In this document: positions 1 through 35,899 of the stretch, piece by piece
Layout: the number at the start of each line of letters is the position of its first letter
Position numbering within the stretch: position 1 is the first letter of the stretch
NCBI RefSeq assembly: GCF_036588685.1
Contig: NW_026963314.1
Span: forward strand, 2,225,001 to 2,289,000
Length of the DNA: 64,000 nucleotides
Origin: Mytilus trossulus
Lineage: Eukaryota > Mollusca > Bivalvia > Mytilida > Mytilidae
Reading direction: 5' to 3'
Made by a program: the position numbers and the translations under genes
The notes under the pieces: generated by a model
The model's input: only the letters and a program-made list of their open reading frames with translations
What the model was told of the DNA's origin: nothing
Databases searched by the model: none

Positions 1-470
1 TGACTGCCAATAGAATAAAGGGTAAACTAGAACCGGACAGAAAGTTAGAATTATATGGACCTAAAAGCAATCCACAATCGCGATGGTTCAGAACAGGGAC
101 CTTAAAATAGATACACAGTCTGACTTGATCAGTATAACGCTGGGTCAAAATAGGAACATAACCATAATAACAAAGTCTTGCTTGGTCAATACAGGTTCTT
201 AAACATCGGTACACAATCGCGATGAGTCAAGACATCATTACACCATTAACAGGCTGGGTCAGTACAGGGGCCTTACATCATAACATATTCACAATTGGTC
301 AGTATATCAGTACAAATCCACGGTTAGACAGTAAGGGAACCAAACAGCATAACACAGTCCAAATTGGTTAGTACATGAACCTTTATACGATTATGACTGA
401 TGTACCCATATTTTGACTATTTTATTTATTGTGTTTGTTTATTTAACGCATCAATGTAAATTTAACGGAA
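1..470. repeat. Degenerate edge of the 41-bp minisatellite
   Basis: Scattered, diverged pieces of the motif gggtcagtaca and caatacacagt occur here with irregular spacing. This looks like the decayed margin of the array that follows, cut off by the window start. Confidence 0.6.
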
Positions 471-474
471 TTTG

Positions 475-692
475 ATGAGACTGTCATTGAAGTGAGAGGG
501 TAAGCGCTATAAAACCAGGTTTAATCCACCATTTTCTACATTCGAAAATGCCTGTACCAAGTCAGGAATATGACAGTTATTGTCCATTCGTTTTTTATGC
601 GTTTTGTTATTTGATTTTGCCATGTGATTATGGATTTTCCGAATTGATTTTCCTTTAAGTTCAGTATTTTTGTGATTTTACTTTTTACATCA
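475..692 (+). mobile_element. Dispersed repeat, family D
   Basis: The segment contains ataaaaccaggtttaatcca, then gtaccaagtcaggaatatga, and ends in gtatttttgtgattttact. The same block recurs at 6735-6990 (minus), 17455-17580 and 19780-19960, and in degenerate form elsewhere. No coding capacity is visible. It interrupts the degenerate edge of the minisatellite. Confidence 0.65.
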
Positions 693-699
693 ATATACA

Positions 700-3440
700 G
701 TCACAACGGGTCAGTACAAACACCTTAATATCAATACACAATCTTGATGGGTCAGTACATGGACTTTAACATCAATACAAAGTCTCTAACACACAGTCTT
801 GATGGATCAGTACATGGACTTTAACATCAATACAAAGTCTCTAACACACAGTCTTGATGGATCAGTACACGGACTTTAACATCAATACACAGTCTCGATG
901 GGTCAGTACACGGACCTTAACATCAATACACAGACTTGATGGGTCAGTACACGGACTTTAACATCAATACAAAGTCTCGATGGATCAGTACACGGACCTT
1001 AACATTAATACACAGTCTCCAGTGATAAGTACGTTGACATTATTATTCATACACAGTTTCGATGAGGCAGTACACGGACCTTAGAATCATTACACAGACT
1101 CGATAGGTCAGTACATGAATCTTAACAAATATACATACACCCAACGGGTCAGTACACGGACATTACCGTCGACACTCAGCCTCGATGGGTCAGTACACTG
1201 ACTTAAACATCGATACACTTTAACGAGTGGTCAGTACATAGAATTTTACATCAATACAATGTATCGATGGGTCAATTCACTGGCCTTGACATCAAAACAC
1301 AGACTCTATTAGTCTGTATACGTACCCTTGTATCAATCAACAGTCTCGATGGGTCAGTACACTGACCTAAACATCGACACACGTTAACGAGTGGTCAGAA
1401 CATCGAACTTTACATCAATACAATGTATCGATGGGTCAGTACACGGGCCTTGACATCAATAAACAGACTCTATCGGTCTGTACACAGACCCTTGAATCAA
1501 TTAACAGTCTCGACGGGTCAGTACACGGACTTTAACATCAAAACACAGTCTCGATGAGTCTGTTCGTGGACCTTAACATCAATACACAGTATCGATGGGT
1601 CAGTACACGGCCCTTGACATCTATGAATTGACTATATCGGTCTGTACACGGACCCTTATATCACTGCACAGTCTCGATTGATTAGCAACGGACTTAAACA
1701 TCAATATACAGTCTCGATGGGTCATTTTGTGGACATTAATATCAAAACACAGTATCAATGGGTCAGTGCACAGCCCTTGACATCAATAAATAGACTATAT
1801 CGATCTGTTCACGGACCCTTACATCAATACACAGTCTCGATGGGTCAGTACACGGACTTTAACATCAAAACACAGTATCAATGGGTCAGTACACGGCCCT
1901 TGACATAAATAAACAGATTATATCGGTCTGTACTCGGACTCTTACATCAATACACAGACTCCATGGGTCTGTTCACAGACCTTAACATCAATACACAGAC
2001 TCGATCGGTCAGTGCAAAAGCCTAAACATCACTACACAATATCGATGGGTCAGTACACAGACCTTACCATCAATACACAAACTCGATCGGTCAGTGCAGA
2101 AGCCTAAACATCAATACACAGACTCGATGGGTCAGTACACAGACCTTAACATCAATACACAGACTCGATGGGTCAGTACATGGACCTAAACATCACTACA
2201 CATGCAGTCTCGATGGGTCAGTACACAGACCTCACCATCAATACACAGACTCGATGGGTCAGTGCAGAAGCCTAAACATCAATACACAGACTCGATGGGT
2301 CAGTACACGGACCTTACCATCAATACACAGACTCGAGGGGTCAGTACACGGACCTTAACATCAATACACAGTCTCGATGGGTCAGTACACAGACCTCACC
2401 ATCAATACACAGACTCGATGGGTCAGTACACAGACCTCACCATCAATACACAGACTCGATGGGTCAGTGCAGAAGCCTTAACATCAATACACAGACTCGA
2501 TGGGTCAGTACACAGACCTCACCATCAATACACAGACTCGATGGGTCAGTACACAGACCTCACCATCAATACACAGACTCGATGGGTCAGTACACAGACC
2601 TCACCATCAATACACAGACTCGATGGGTCAGTGCAGAAGCCTTAACATCAATACACAGACTCGATGGGTCAGTACACAGACCTTAACATCAATACACAGA
2701 CTCGATGGGTCAGTACACAGACCTTAACATCAATACACAGACTCGATGGGTCAGTACACAGACCTTAACATCAATACACAGACTCGATGGGTCAGTACAC
2801 GGACCTTAACATCAATACACAGACTCGATGGGTCAGTACACAGACCTTAACATCAATACACAGACTCGATGGGTCAGTACACGGACCTAAACATCAATTC
2901 ACAGACTCGATGGGTCAGTAGAGGGACCTAAACATCAATTCACAGACTCGATGGGTCTGTACACAGACTTTAACATCAATACACAGACTCGATGGGTCAG
3001 TAAATGGACCCAGTAAATGGACCATAACATCAATACACAGACTCGATTAGTCAATACACGTACATTAACATCAATAAGCTGCAGACACGATAGGTCAGTA
3101 CACAGACTTTAACATCAATATTCAGTCTTGACCTAAACATCGAAACATAGACTCGATAAGTCAGTGAATGAACCTTAACATCAAAACACAGTATCGATAG
3201 GTACATGTACCTTTACAGCAATACACAGACTCGATGGGTCAGTACACGGATTTTCATGTCAAAACAAAGACTTAATGAGTCTGTTCACGGACCTTTACAT
3301 TAATACACGTACCCGACGGGACAGTACACGGACCTAAACATCAAAAGACAGATTCGATGGTTCAGTACAGGGACCTTAACATCAATACACAGACTCTATG
3401 CGTCAATGCAGGGACCTAAATATAAATACGCAGTCTCTAT
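700..3440. repeat. 41-bp minisatellite, about 65 units
   Basis: The unit is about 41 bp: atcaatacacagactcgatg followed by ggtcagtacacagaccttaac. Copies are diverged at both ends and most uniform at about 2200-3000. In the uniform part a second variant (gtcagtgcagaagcc) is interspersed with the main type. Because 41 is not a multiple of three, every frame is read in turn and long stop-free frames arise by chance; they are not genes. Confidence 0.95.
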
Positions 3441-3666
3441 TCGACAGCGTGTTGTTAATCAAAGATGTAACAAAGAAAACGAATCTTGAAAAAAATTATG
3501 AAGTTTATGTTTGCATCTTGATTATTCAAGTAAAAGTGTGAGTTTCCTGCGTCATTATTTTGCTTTTTATAAAGACACAAATGCACAAACTTACACTTAG
3601 ACCAATACATGCTAAATGTGACGATATTAATTAACCCATTTGAAACATCAAAAACTCAGTAGTAAT

Positions 3667-4539
3667 TACAAACTGCTCAAAGTCTGAATTGACCAGCGTT
3701 TGTACTCGAAAAATAAAATCGAGCACACATTTTACTCAAATAGTCTCGACATTGTCTCGACAGTACTTAACTGTACTCCACTGTACTCGACTATGTCTCG
3801 ACTTTACTCAATAAGTCTGATTTAGTACTTGATGATCCTGAATTAGTCTGAAATGATCTCGACCAAGGCTTGACCAGTCTCGACCTGTCTTGATTAGTAT
3901 AGACCGTCAAATTTACTCTTGACTAATGTGTCTCATCCCATCTAACTAAATTAAATAAAAAATTCCACTTTATTTGGTAGTTTGGTTCATAGAAATCCAA
4001 GAATTTGATTAAATAGTTGAAAACAATATATTGAATATAGTTCAATTTGAAATTCTAGCTTTTTTTACCTAGATTAATTCAATCCTTAAATTTGACAGCA
4101 ATACACTAAACTACATAACGACTTGTGATTCAGTAATATCAATATATTACCAAAGTAACTGTGTAGATGGATTAAACTCAACGTTGATTCGAAAAAGTTA
4201 TAAAAAAATTCAAGTATACTATCGAAATTTTATCCTATCTGCAAATCCTAGCTTTTTTGACATATATAAATTTAAATCTTTAATTTGACAGCAAAATATT
4301 AAACTACAATGTACATACAAACCTGGGATTCGGTAAGTGCATTGTATTTCTGATATCGCTGCATAGTTTGATGGAAATCCAAGTTGATTTAAAAGTGTTA
4401 ACAATAATTAAAGATCTGAATTTAATCATTTTGTTTTTAAGAACAGTTAAGTACTGTCGAGACTTGGCGAGTAAAATGTGTGCTCGACTTTACTGGTCGA
4501 TCACAAAAACTGGCCAACTTAGACTCTGAGCAGTTTGTA
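3667..4539. mobile_element. Foldback element with about 100-bp inverted ends
   Basis: Positions 3667-3774 and 4443-4539 are inverted copies. Both hold caaactgctc at the outer side, then cgagcacacattttactc, then cgacagtacttaactgt at the inner side. The left inner flank (3775-3910) is a degenerate run of tctcgac motifs. The interior has at least two diverged direct copies of a roughly 190-bp segment (about 4054-4225 and 4240-4420), sharing ctagctttttt and tttgacagcaa. No ORF for a transposase is seen, so it would be non-autonomous. Confidence 0.7.
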
Positions 4540-4599
4540 GTGTGATCTTCAAGTGAAGCGTTAAATTATCGTTAATATACATGCAATAACATAAAATAC

Positions 4600-5450
4600 T
4601 GAAAAGAGTTATTCAAAAATTAAATCACTTAAAAAAAATATGCTATCTACAATATTAACATGATTAACCTATGTGGAAAAAGAATAAAGTGGTTTACAAA
4701 CTATAAGACCTATCATATACTAGTATATGACTCATAGTTAATTTATTCTAATCTAGATACAAATATAATACTGAGGTTAAAAAAAAATATATTTATCGAC
4801 TACTCACATGTTCTTTTTTACTTTATCTTTCAATTTTCCATTTGCCCTTGGGAATTGAAAACTTCTATGTCACAATGGTAACGTCCGGTAACATTATATT
4901 GTTTTTTGGTAGGCACTCGTAATTAACGAAACATGCTAAGTATATGCCATCATGACATTACTACTGCCACCATACATTTGTCATGATAATACCAATAGCA
5001 ACGATGAATAGGCTCTATATTAAGGCAGATAATAAGCCAAACGATTCATTTAACAAAGAACATTTGATAGAACCGTTTTATTTCTCAATTCAGTGTTAAT
5101 TAAGTTTATAAGATCATTGTAAATCTTTTGTTCATTCAAAACTGATTACTGATAAATGCCTATTGCTTTTAAAACATACATTGTTCGTTGTGATTCTCGC
5201 ATATGGTCATTTAAAGTTATGTCGTAAAAAGATTCAATCAGCCTTTTTCTGTATAATGTGTATGCAATGCACATCAATACATGTTAGGTATAGTATAGTT
5301 TTTTCACGCATTTTCCTCTTTCACAATTTGTATTTATAAGTTGACAACAATTAGTCATTTGTCAATGCACTTTCTGTCTTGATGAAGAGTAAAAACATCA
5401 TGCATAAAGCTACCAAGTTAATGATGCAAATGCAACTCTCTGGCAATTTT
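4600..5450. other. AT-rich stretch, nothing recognised
   Basis: No plausible coding frame, repeat family or structured RNA was found on either strand. Confidence 0.5.
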
Positions 5451-5459
5451 TTTTTTTTT

Positions 5460-5665
5460 TTACATAAATGGGAAGAATAGATTCACATTTTTTTTAAATT
5501 GTCTCACGTTGTATAGAATATATTTACCAAAGGTACCAATCTGATAATTTGATACACAATATTTGCGTTTTGTCTGCACAAGACTCATTAGGGACGCTCT
5601 GATCAAAATAGTTGGAAAGCCAAACAAGTACAAAGGTGAAGAGCATTGATGACTCAAAATCCTAG
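5460..5665 (-). mobile_element. Hammerhead-type repeat, decayed minus-strand copy
   Basis: Read on the minus strand this matches the plus-strand repeat at 5690-5890: cctttgtacttgtttggctt, attttgatcagagcgtc, then taatgagtcttgtgcagac and ggtaccttt. The ribozyme core is damaged (CUAAUGA for CUGAUGA, CAAA for GAAA), so cleavage is not expected. It lies back to back with the better copy. Confidence 0.65.
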
Positions 5666-5689
5666 AAAGTGTGCCATATACGACTAAGG

Positions 5690-5890
5690 TGATAAATGAC
5701 TAGGAACAATTTCATTTTTAACAACTTTTAGGAATTTTGGATCCTCAATGCTCTTTAACTTCGTACTTGTTTGTCTTTATAAATATTTTGATATGAGCGT
5801 CACTGATGAGTCTTATGTAGACGAAACGCGCGTCTTGCGTTCTAAATTATAATCCTGGTACCTTTAATAACTATTATAACAAGTCATACT
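5690..5890 (+). mobile_element. Hammerhead-bearing repeat, plus-strand copy
   Basis: This repeat shares attttgatat, cactgatgagtcttatgtag, acgaaacgcgcgtc and ggtacctttaataact with 54490-54655, and is the inverted partner of 5460-5665. Small repeats carrying type I hammerhead motifs are known in bivalves and in Penelope-like retroelements. Placing this copy in one of those groups is inference. Confidence 0.7.
5795..5842 (+). ncRNA. Type I hammerhead ribozyme
   Basis: All core elements are present in order. Stem I 5' strand is 5795-5802, CUGAUGA is 5803-5809, and stem II is GUCU/AGAC around UAUGU (5810-5822). GAAA is 5823-5826, followed by a very short stem III (ACGC/GCGU). The GUC cleavage triplet ends at 5834, and the stem I 3' strand is 5835-5842. 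Stem I pairs 7 of 8 positions counting G-U pairs. Cleavage is predicted after C5834. Stem III is short, as in some animal hammerheads that are thought to work as dimers. Confidence 0.8.
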
Positions 5891-6099
5891 GAAAATGATT
5901 TAAATAAAGCTTGATAAATGGTTAGATAAGTGGTTGCTTTGCGCCCAATTGCAAATATTTTATGTTTATTCTGCACATGATCATGCTTAACTTATATACA
6001 AGCGACAGGTCCTGTAATTTAAGTTTATCCTGCTTTTTGTTATAAAAAATGGCAAATGTAAATACAAGTATCATTTCTTATGAAGGGAATAATAAAACT

Positions 6100-6310
6100 G
6101 TGTCTTGAGGGTGAATAAACCGGATGGTTAATAATATGAGCATTACGACGAGTGGCACGTGTGAAACAGTATCTGCTTACCATTTATACCCCTGAGATCA
6201 CTTCAAGTTTATGATGGGAATTGTCTGTCTTAGTCTTTGGTTCTCTTTGTTGTGTTTTGTGTATTTTTTTTTTTAGCCATGGCATTGTCAGTAGTTTTCG
6301 ACAATTGTGT
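6100..6310 (+). mobile_element. Family A retroelement tail, degenerate
   Basis: Contains acgacgagtggcacgtgtg, ctgcttaccatttatacccc and tttagccatggca, diverged from the family A tail seen intact at 49980-50220. No coding sequence is attached. Confidence 0.5.
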
Positions 6311-6544
6311 TTAAATGTCAATCCGGTATCTTTCCATCTTCTTTTAATGATACGACAATTGGCATCACGTTAATTCATAATGAAGGATTTCATACAACAA
6401 TAGGTATCGAATGGGCATTACTATCATTCTTTCATGTGGTATTTTACATCACAATCATTCGTGACAGAATTATTTCATACGACAATTGACATGACGATCA
6501 TCCGTGAAATATAAAAAAAATGAATATTTGATTTGATTGCCAAT

Positions 6545-6700
6545 TAGATAACTCTAGATAAGAGACCAAATGACACAGATATTAGCAACTGTGGGTCACC
6601 GTATGGTCTTCAACAATGAACAAAGCTCTCTATCTTCTTTAGATCCCCAACTCAAAAAGGTATAAAAAGAAACTCCATTAAAGGGCAAATATCCATAAGA
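6545..6700 (-). mobile_element. Family C retroelement tail, degenerate
   Basis: The minus strand reads ttgttgaagaccatacggtg acc and gtcatttggtctctt, matching the family C tail at 47400-47500 in diverged form. Confidence 0.5.
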
Positions 6701-6734
6701 TAGCAATGAAAAAAGTAAAAACACAAAAATACTG

Positions 6735-6990
6735 AACAATCAAAAAGGAAAATCAAAAATCAAAAGGCAAATTCAAAAGTCCAAGCACATCAAACGAATG
6801 GATAACAACTGTCATATTCCTGACTTGGTACAGGCATTTTCTAATGTAGAAAACGGTGGATTGAACCTGGTTTTATAGCTAGCTAACCTTTCACTTGTAT
6901 GCCAGTCGCATCAAATTCCATTACATTGTCAACGATGTATGAACAAAACAAACATACTCAAAGAGTAAATATGTCAAAAATAGGGGTACA
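6735..6990 (-). mobile_element. Family D dispersed repeat
   Basis: Inverted copy of 475-692: gtcatattcctgacttggta and aacctggttttatagctag are visible. No coding capacity. Confidence 0.6.
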
Positions 6991-7324
6991 TCAGTCAATA
7001 TTATGTTATCATCTTAATATCACTATAAAAACAACAAATGTAACGAAGAAGCACAATCAAATTTAACATACTCATTTTGCTTTTCTTATACGACTTAATT
7101 TATCTACATAAAGTTTCTTTTTCATACTTAAATCTGTAGGGAATTTAATTATGTGTCTCTCTTTTTTATTCTAAAATCAGTAGGAAATCAAATCAAAATT
7201 AAAAGGGAAATACATTTTTCCAGTAATTATAGTGTATCTACTATAACGAAAATCAATCAGTTTTTAAAAGTTCAAGATTAACGCGTTTCTTAAACATGTT
7301 AAAGCACGACTAAACGTTTGATAT

Positions 7325-7440
7325 TTGAAATTGAAATTTAAAATTGGGAATATGTCAAAAAGACAATAACCCGACCACAGAGCTGAAAATAGCACAAGGT
7401 TACCAATAGGTCGTTAACACTAGCGAGAAAAAAAAATCCT
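7325..7440 (-). mobile_element. Family E dispersed repeat, degenerate
   Basis: The segment reads gacaataacccgaccac, then ggttaccaataggtcgttaa and tagcgagaaa, which is the diverged inverse of the family E block at 24480-24592. Confidence 0.45.
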
Positions 7441-7449
7441 CTTATGGGT

Positions 7450-9020
7450 TTATCTAATGTACGCAATGCGTTACATGTACAATGTACAACTAAATATAGT
7501 TTTGTCGATTATAACTGTTCACGGTGGTCGAAATACAATTTTGAATTCAGTTCATATAGTCCAAATATACACTGTTTTCAGGTCCAAATGTACATGCTAA
7601 TCAGAAACACATTTCTGCACACTCTTTTTTCCAGTTCAGCTAAATGACATATACGCTGTTCTAGAAGTTAAGTATACACTCTTTTGTTAAGGATTCTCGC
7701 GGGGATAAGATTCTAGAAAAAAAAATAAACATTAATTTTTCATTACAAATTTTATTTATTACCTTTAGTAGTTGTCACTCTATCATATGCTACAAAAATC
7801 GTTACAAAAAATCAATTCGTGTTTGCCCCGGGTAACTTTTAAAATGAAAATATCATTGAAAAACCGTCAAATTGTCTGCCTTTGGTGCAAAAATACCATT
7901 TTTTCTGTGACCTATATTTTTTATTGTTGTTTTCGAACAAGCTGTACATAAACTAATTAATTGTAAAATTTAATCGATTTCTTTAATTTATTTCTTTTTT
8001 CATTTCGATATTACCGCTATTTCGCCTTTTTCAACAGAAAAAAAGGACGTAAACAAAAATATATGCTTCTTTCGAAGGCAGATTGTGAGCGTAAGTGAAC
8101 CGTGACCCCATTTTTATTTCATTTTTCTATTAAGTATAAGATAGAGATCATTTATAGAAAAATATAGAAAAATCCTATATTAAATAAAAAAATTGATTTA
8201 GACCCGCGTAAAATTTCCTCCCGGATGTTATCATCAGCCAACATTTATGTGTTGAGCACTCTTGTGTGACATGATTTATCATGGGCATAATAATTTTTGA
8301 AACTTTCATATTTGCCTAATACTAGAGAGTTTCTACCCTACGTATAAATTACCCTTGCTCTTAGTAGCAAGAAGCTTTCAAAAGTTAGGTTCTAGATGTC
8401 CTTTCATTTCTTATTGTTTATGACATTTTTATTTTCAATTGAGCGAAAAGAACTAAAAGTCCCTCTGGCATAAAATAGACATGCAAGTCATCTTTCATAA
8501 GTTTATTTCTTTACACTTTATAAGTAAATATAGCTTTTAACTTCTAATGTGCCTTTTGCAATATCAATCTGATAACTAAATATAAAACGAATAGAAGTTA
8601 CTTTATATATGAGAACATAGTTCCTTGAGTAAGCTAGACAACTATCTAAGTAACACAAGTAGGCTTGTTTTATTATAAACAATGTAAATTTCACACCAGC
8701 AAACATCATGAAATATGCAAAATAAAACTTGTTATGTGATTTGTAAGTGACAAACAATTAGAAAACTAAACAATTGGTTTACTTTAAGATAATAAGACAT
8801 CAAAACACGACATCGGATTTACATATGGTGAACTTAGTTTCTTATTTAATCTAAAAAAAATAAGTAAGAAAACAGCAAGAAGCAATTACATCATTCAATG
8901 GACATGCATCCGACATAATTCATGTAGCTAAGGAAGATGTGCAAATAGATCGTATACATGACATTCAATGTAAAAGAAATATGTCAATATTAAACATTGT
9001 TAGACTGAATAACTAAACTC
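7450..9020. other. Gene-free, AT-rich stretch
   Basis: Only short spurious frames are present and I recognise no repeat family. It lies downstream of the MIB2-like gene's 3' end. Confidence 0.45.
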
Positions 9021-9030
9021 TTCTGAAATA

Positions 9031-9215
9031 CTGTAAACCAACTTATTTTCGCGGATACTTTATTTTGCGTTTAGCCCTTTTTAGTCCACTTCGCGGCGAT
9101 TTATTTTCACGATTTTCTAATTCTCTTTATGTGTAAGATAAGGACGATTTATATTCGCGTTTTTACTATTCGCGAAAGTCACAAAATTAAATCGCGAAAA
9201 TAAGTTGGTTCAAAG
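9031..9215. mobile_element. MITE with 5'-CTGTAAACC ends and TA duplication
   Basis: The left end ctgtaaaccaacttattttc and the inverse of the right end (ctttgaaccaacttattttc) match over about 20 bp. Both ends abut TA, consistent with a TA target duplication as in Tc1/mariner-type MITEs. The element is 185 bp with no coding capacity. It lies about 170 bp past the MIB2-like stop codon, so it is probably in the 3' UTR. Confidence 0.75.
9059..9105 (-). terminator. Candidate poly(A) signals of the MIB2-like gene
   Basis: AATAAA on the minus strand occurs at 9100-9105 and 9059-9064, 280-326 bp after the stop. Both lie inside the MITE. A weaker ATTAAA lies nearer the stop, at 9271-9276. Confidence 0.4.
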
Positions 9216-9384
9216 TATACGTCACGTTTCTTATTTTAGCCACTAAACTAGGAATAAACTAAGAAATATATTTAATTATCAGTAATACATTTTGTTAATA
9301 ATCAAATATTGATTAATAAAATCCAGATAACACTGTATACAACAACAAAAAACTATCACTCTAACTTTTCACAGTTCTGTTTAC

Positions 9385-33796
<24,412 letters not shown>

Positions 33797-33802
33797 GACT
33801 CA

Positions 33803-33808
33803 CATAGA
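33803..33808 (-). promoter_or_regulatory. Start-stop element upstream of the MIB2-like ATG
   Basis: On the minus strand ATGTGA lies at 33805-33800, one codon before the proposed start ATG (33796). If the 5' UTR begins at 33812 or further upstream, ribosomes meet a minimal AUG-UGA first. Confidence 0.4.
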
Positions 33809-33946
33809 CAACCTGTTGATTACAGAATTATCGATTACAAAATCTAATTGTAGAACCGTTTTTATAGGTGTTTAAATTGGCTGTTTTCTGATATTCGGTA
33901 AGACCGTTTACATTCTCTATCATATTACTTATAAATGTATAATGAT

Positions 33947-34190
33947 GTTAGGGTGGCTGAGTGGTCTAAGTAGTTACTACTGTAATCACTACTCGGTCAA
34001 AACTGAGGTTGTGAGTTAGAACCCCGGTCGTGCATTTGCACTCGACTCCAAGACTAATAGGATTGTCAGTTTGCCTATCGGAGGTAAATGGTTTTCTTCG
34101 GACACTCCAGCTTCTTCGACCAATAAAAACGAAATGGCCAAAACATTGTGGCGTTAAAACTCAAAAAATCAAAAGAAAAATAATGACATT
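33947..34190 (+). mobile_element. tRNA-derived SINE with a Leu/Ser-like head
   Basis: Box A is tggctgagtgg, and a degenerate box B is gttagaacc. A long variable region separates them, as in class II tRNAs. The body continues with ttcttcggacactccagctt. Not a functional tRNA: the ends do not form an acceptor stem and box B is altered. Confidence 0.65.
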
Positions 34191-34199
34191 AATCGGTTC

Positions 34200-35515
34200 G
34201 ACAATTTTAATTAAAGTAATAATTAATCTGTATTCTCCAATTATTGCGCATGTTAAAAACTTTAGAAGACTTACATGTAAAATAAGTATTTTTCTTCTTA
34301 CCTTTTAGTAACATTGTTTTAGTGAATGTGAAGATTTTTTACTATGATGTATGCCCTGTAAATAATATTCAAAACTTTCTTAAAACTTTATTAATAACCT
34401 TAAGCTTTAAATTGGGACACATTTTAAATGTACATAGAAGTTTTTATTATTATTTTTGCAAGGATTTAACTGTATATATATATTTTTTAATGTTATTTTT
34501 GAATAGTTATGTTTTCACTGAATAATTAATTATATAAGAGTTTAACCAACTTTAATTTAGTAAGGTTTAAAGTTGGTGTACTTCAACTATTGGAGGATGT
34601 TATAGAGGAAAGAAGAAGAAGAAGTATTGACTTTCGTCTTTGTTGGCGACTCAATATTTACGCATATGTTTTGCTAACTGGTGTTTTGTGAAGAAGAAAA
34701 ATTATAACAGATACGTAATTCAATGAGCTTTGATTTACTCTTAGTTCTCTATAATTTGAAGTATGAAGGGTTATCAAGAAATAGGGGAATGTTAATATGC
34801 AAGTTTCCAGTTTTTTTCACAAATAAACATTAATTAAATCAACGTGTGAATCAAGGCTGATCATTACTGTTGTAAACAAGTTATAAACAGTGTTGCAAAT
34901 ACAAATGTTATTTTAGTGTCAAAGCAAAAAAAATATATCAAAGGAAACTAATTAGCCCCCAAAAAATTATTTAAATCTGAAATAAGATATTGTATAGTTA
35001 CATTTTAACAGACGTCGTAAAGATTTACATTAATGGTGCCAACTTTACTGAACCAGAGGACCTTTTTGACATTTAAATAATTTTGTTCAGTGACCTCGAA
35101 GTCGAAATATTTTTAAAATATTTAGAAGTTTATCATTCTATCTTTTGATTTGAAATATTTATAATTCTTATATCGTATTAATAATTTAGACACGACGTAT
35201 TATATTGTAATAGTAATAATAGCAGTAACATAAGACGTCTGTGACAGCCTATATATAATCAATAAGATCGTGTTAATTTACAAGGAACGCCACGTGTCCT
35301 TGGTTAGTACATGTACCAAACATAAACATTTAAAAAAAACTTGAACAAAGCTTGCAAAATAGATATTTATTTCAGTTTGAGTCTGTTGGTTGGTGACAAA
35401 AAAAAAATTACAAGATAAGTGACAGACGCGAACGACAAAGTGACCCGGTTAAAAACAAATGCCTTGTAAACTCAGCACCAATATACGACTTGTAATCTTA
35501 CTATAAATTCATGTA
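34200..35515. other. Intergenic AT-rich stretch
   Basis: Upstream of the MIB2-like start codon. It contains a short (GAA)n-like run at about 34608-34622 but no recognised gene or repeat. Confidence 0.4.
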
Positions 35516-35518
35516 TCA

Positions 35519-35889
35519 GGGGCGGATCCAGCTATTTAAAAAAAGGGGGGTTCCCAACCCAGGACAAAGGAGGATGGGGGTTCCAACTATATGTCATCAT
35601 TCAAATAGATATAGGAAGATGTGGTGTGAGTGCCAATGAGACAACTCTCCATCCAAATAATAATTTAAAAAGTAAACCATTATAGGTTAAAGTACGGCCT
35701 TCAACACGGAGCCTTGGCTCACACCGAACAACAAGCTATAAAGGGCCCCTAAATTACTAGTGTAAAACCATTTAAACGGGAACACCAACGGTCTAATCTA
35801 TATGCACTAAATGCATTGATCGGCCAAAAAAAAGGGGGGTCCAATCCCCGGAACCCCCCCCCCCCCCCCCCCCCTGGATCCGCCAATGT
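35519..35889. mobile_element. GGCGGATCC-end MITE split by a family B insertion
   Basis: The left part (caggggcggatccag to about 35608) and right part (about 35805 to ctggatccgccaatg) match the MITE at 31067-31199. Between them lies an inverted family B tail (gccaatgagacaactctcca, cttcaacacggagccttggc). A run of about 20 C residues precedes the right end. Confidence 0.75.
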
Positions 35890-35899
35890 GTATTTACAC

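Noticed and set aside
1678..2727. Stop-free frames over the first minisatellite, up to 147 codons
   Set aside because: They arise because the 41-bp unit lacks stops in several frames. The peptide is purely periodic and there are no start context, splice or domain signals.
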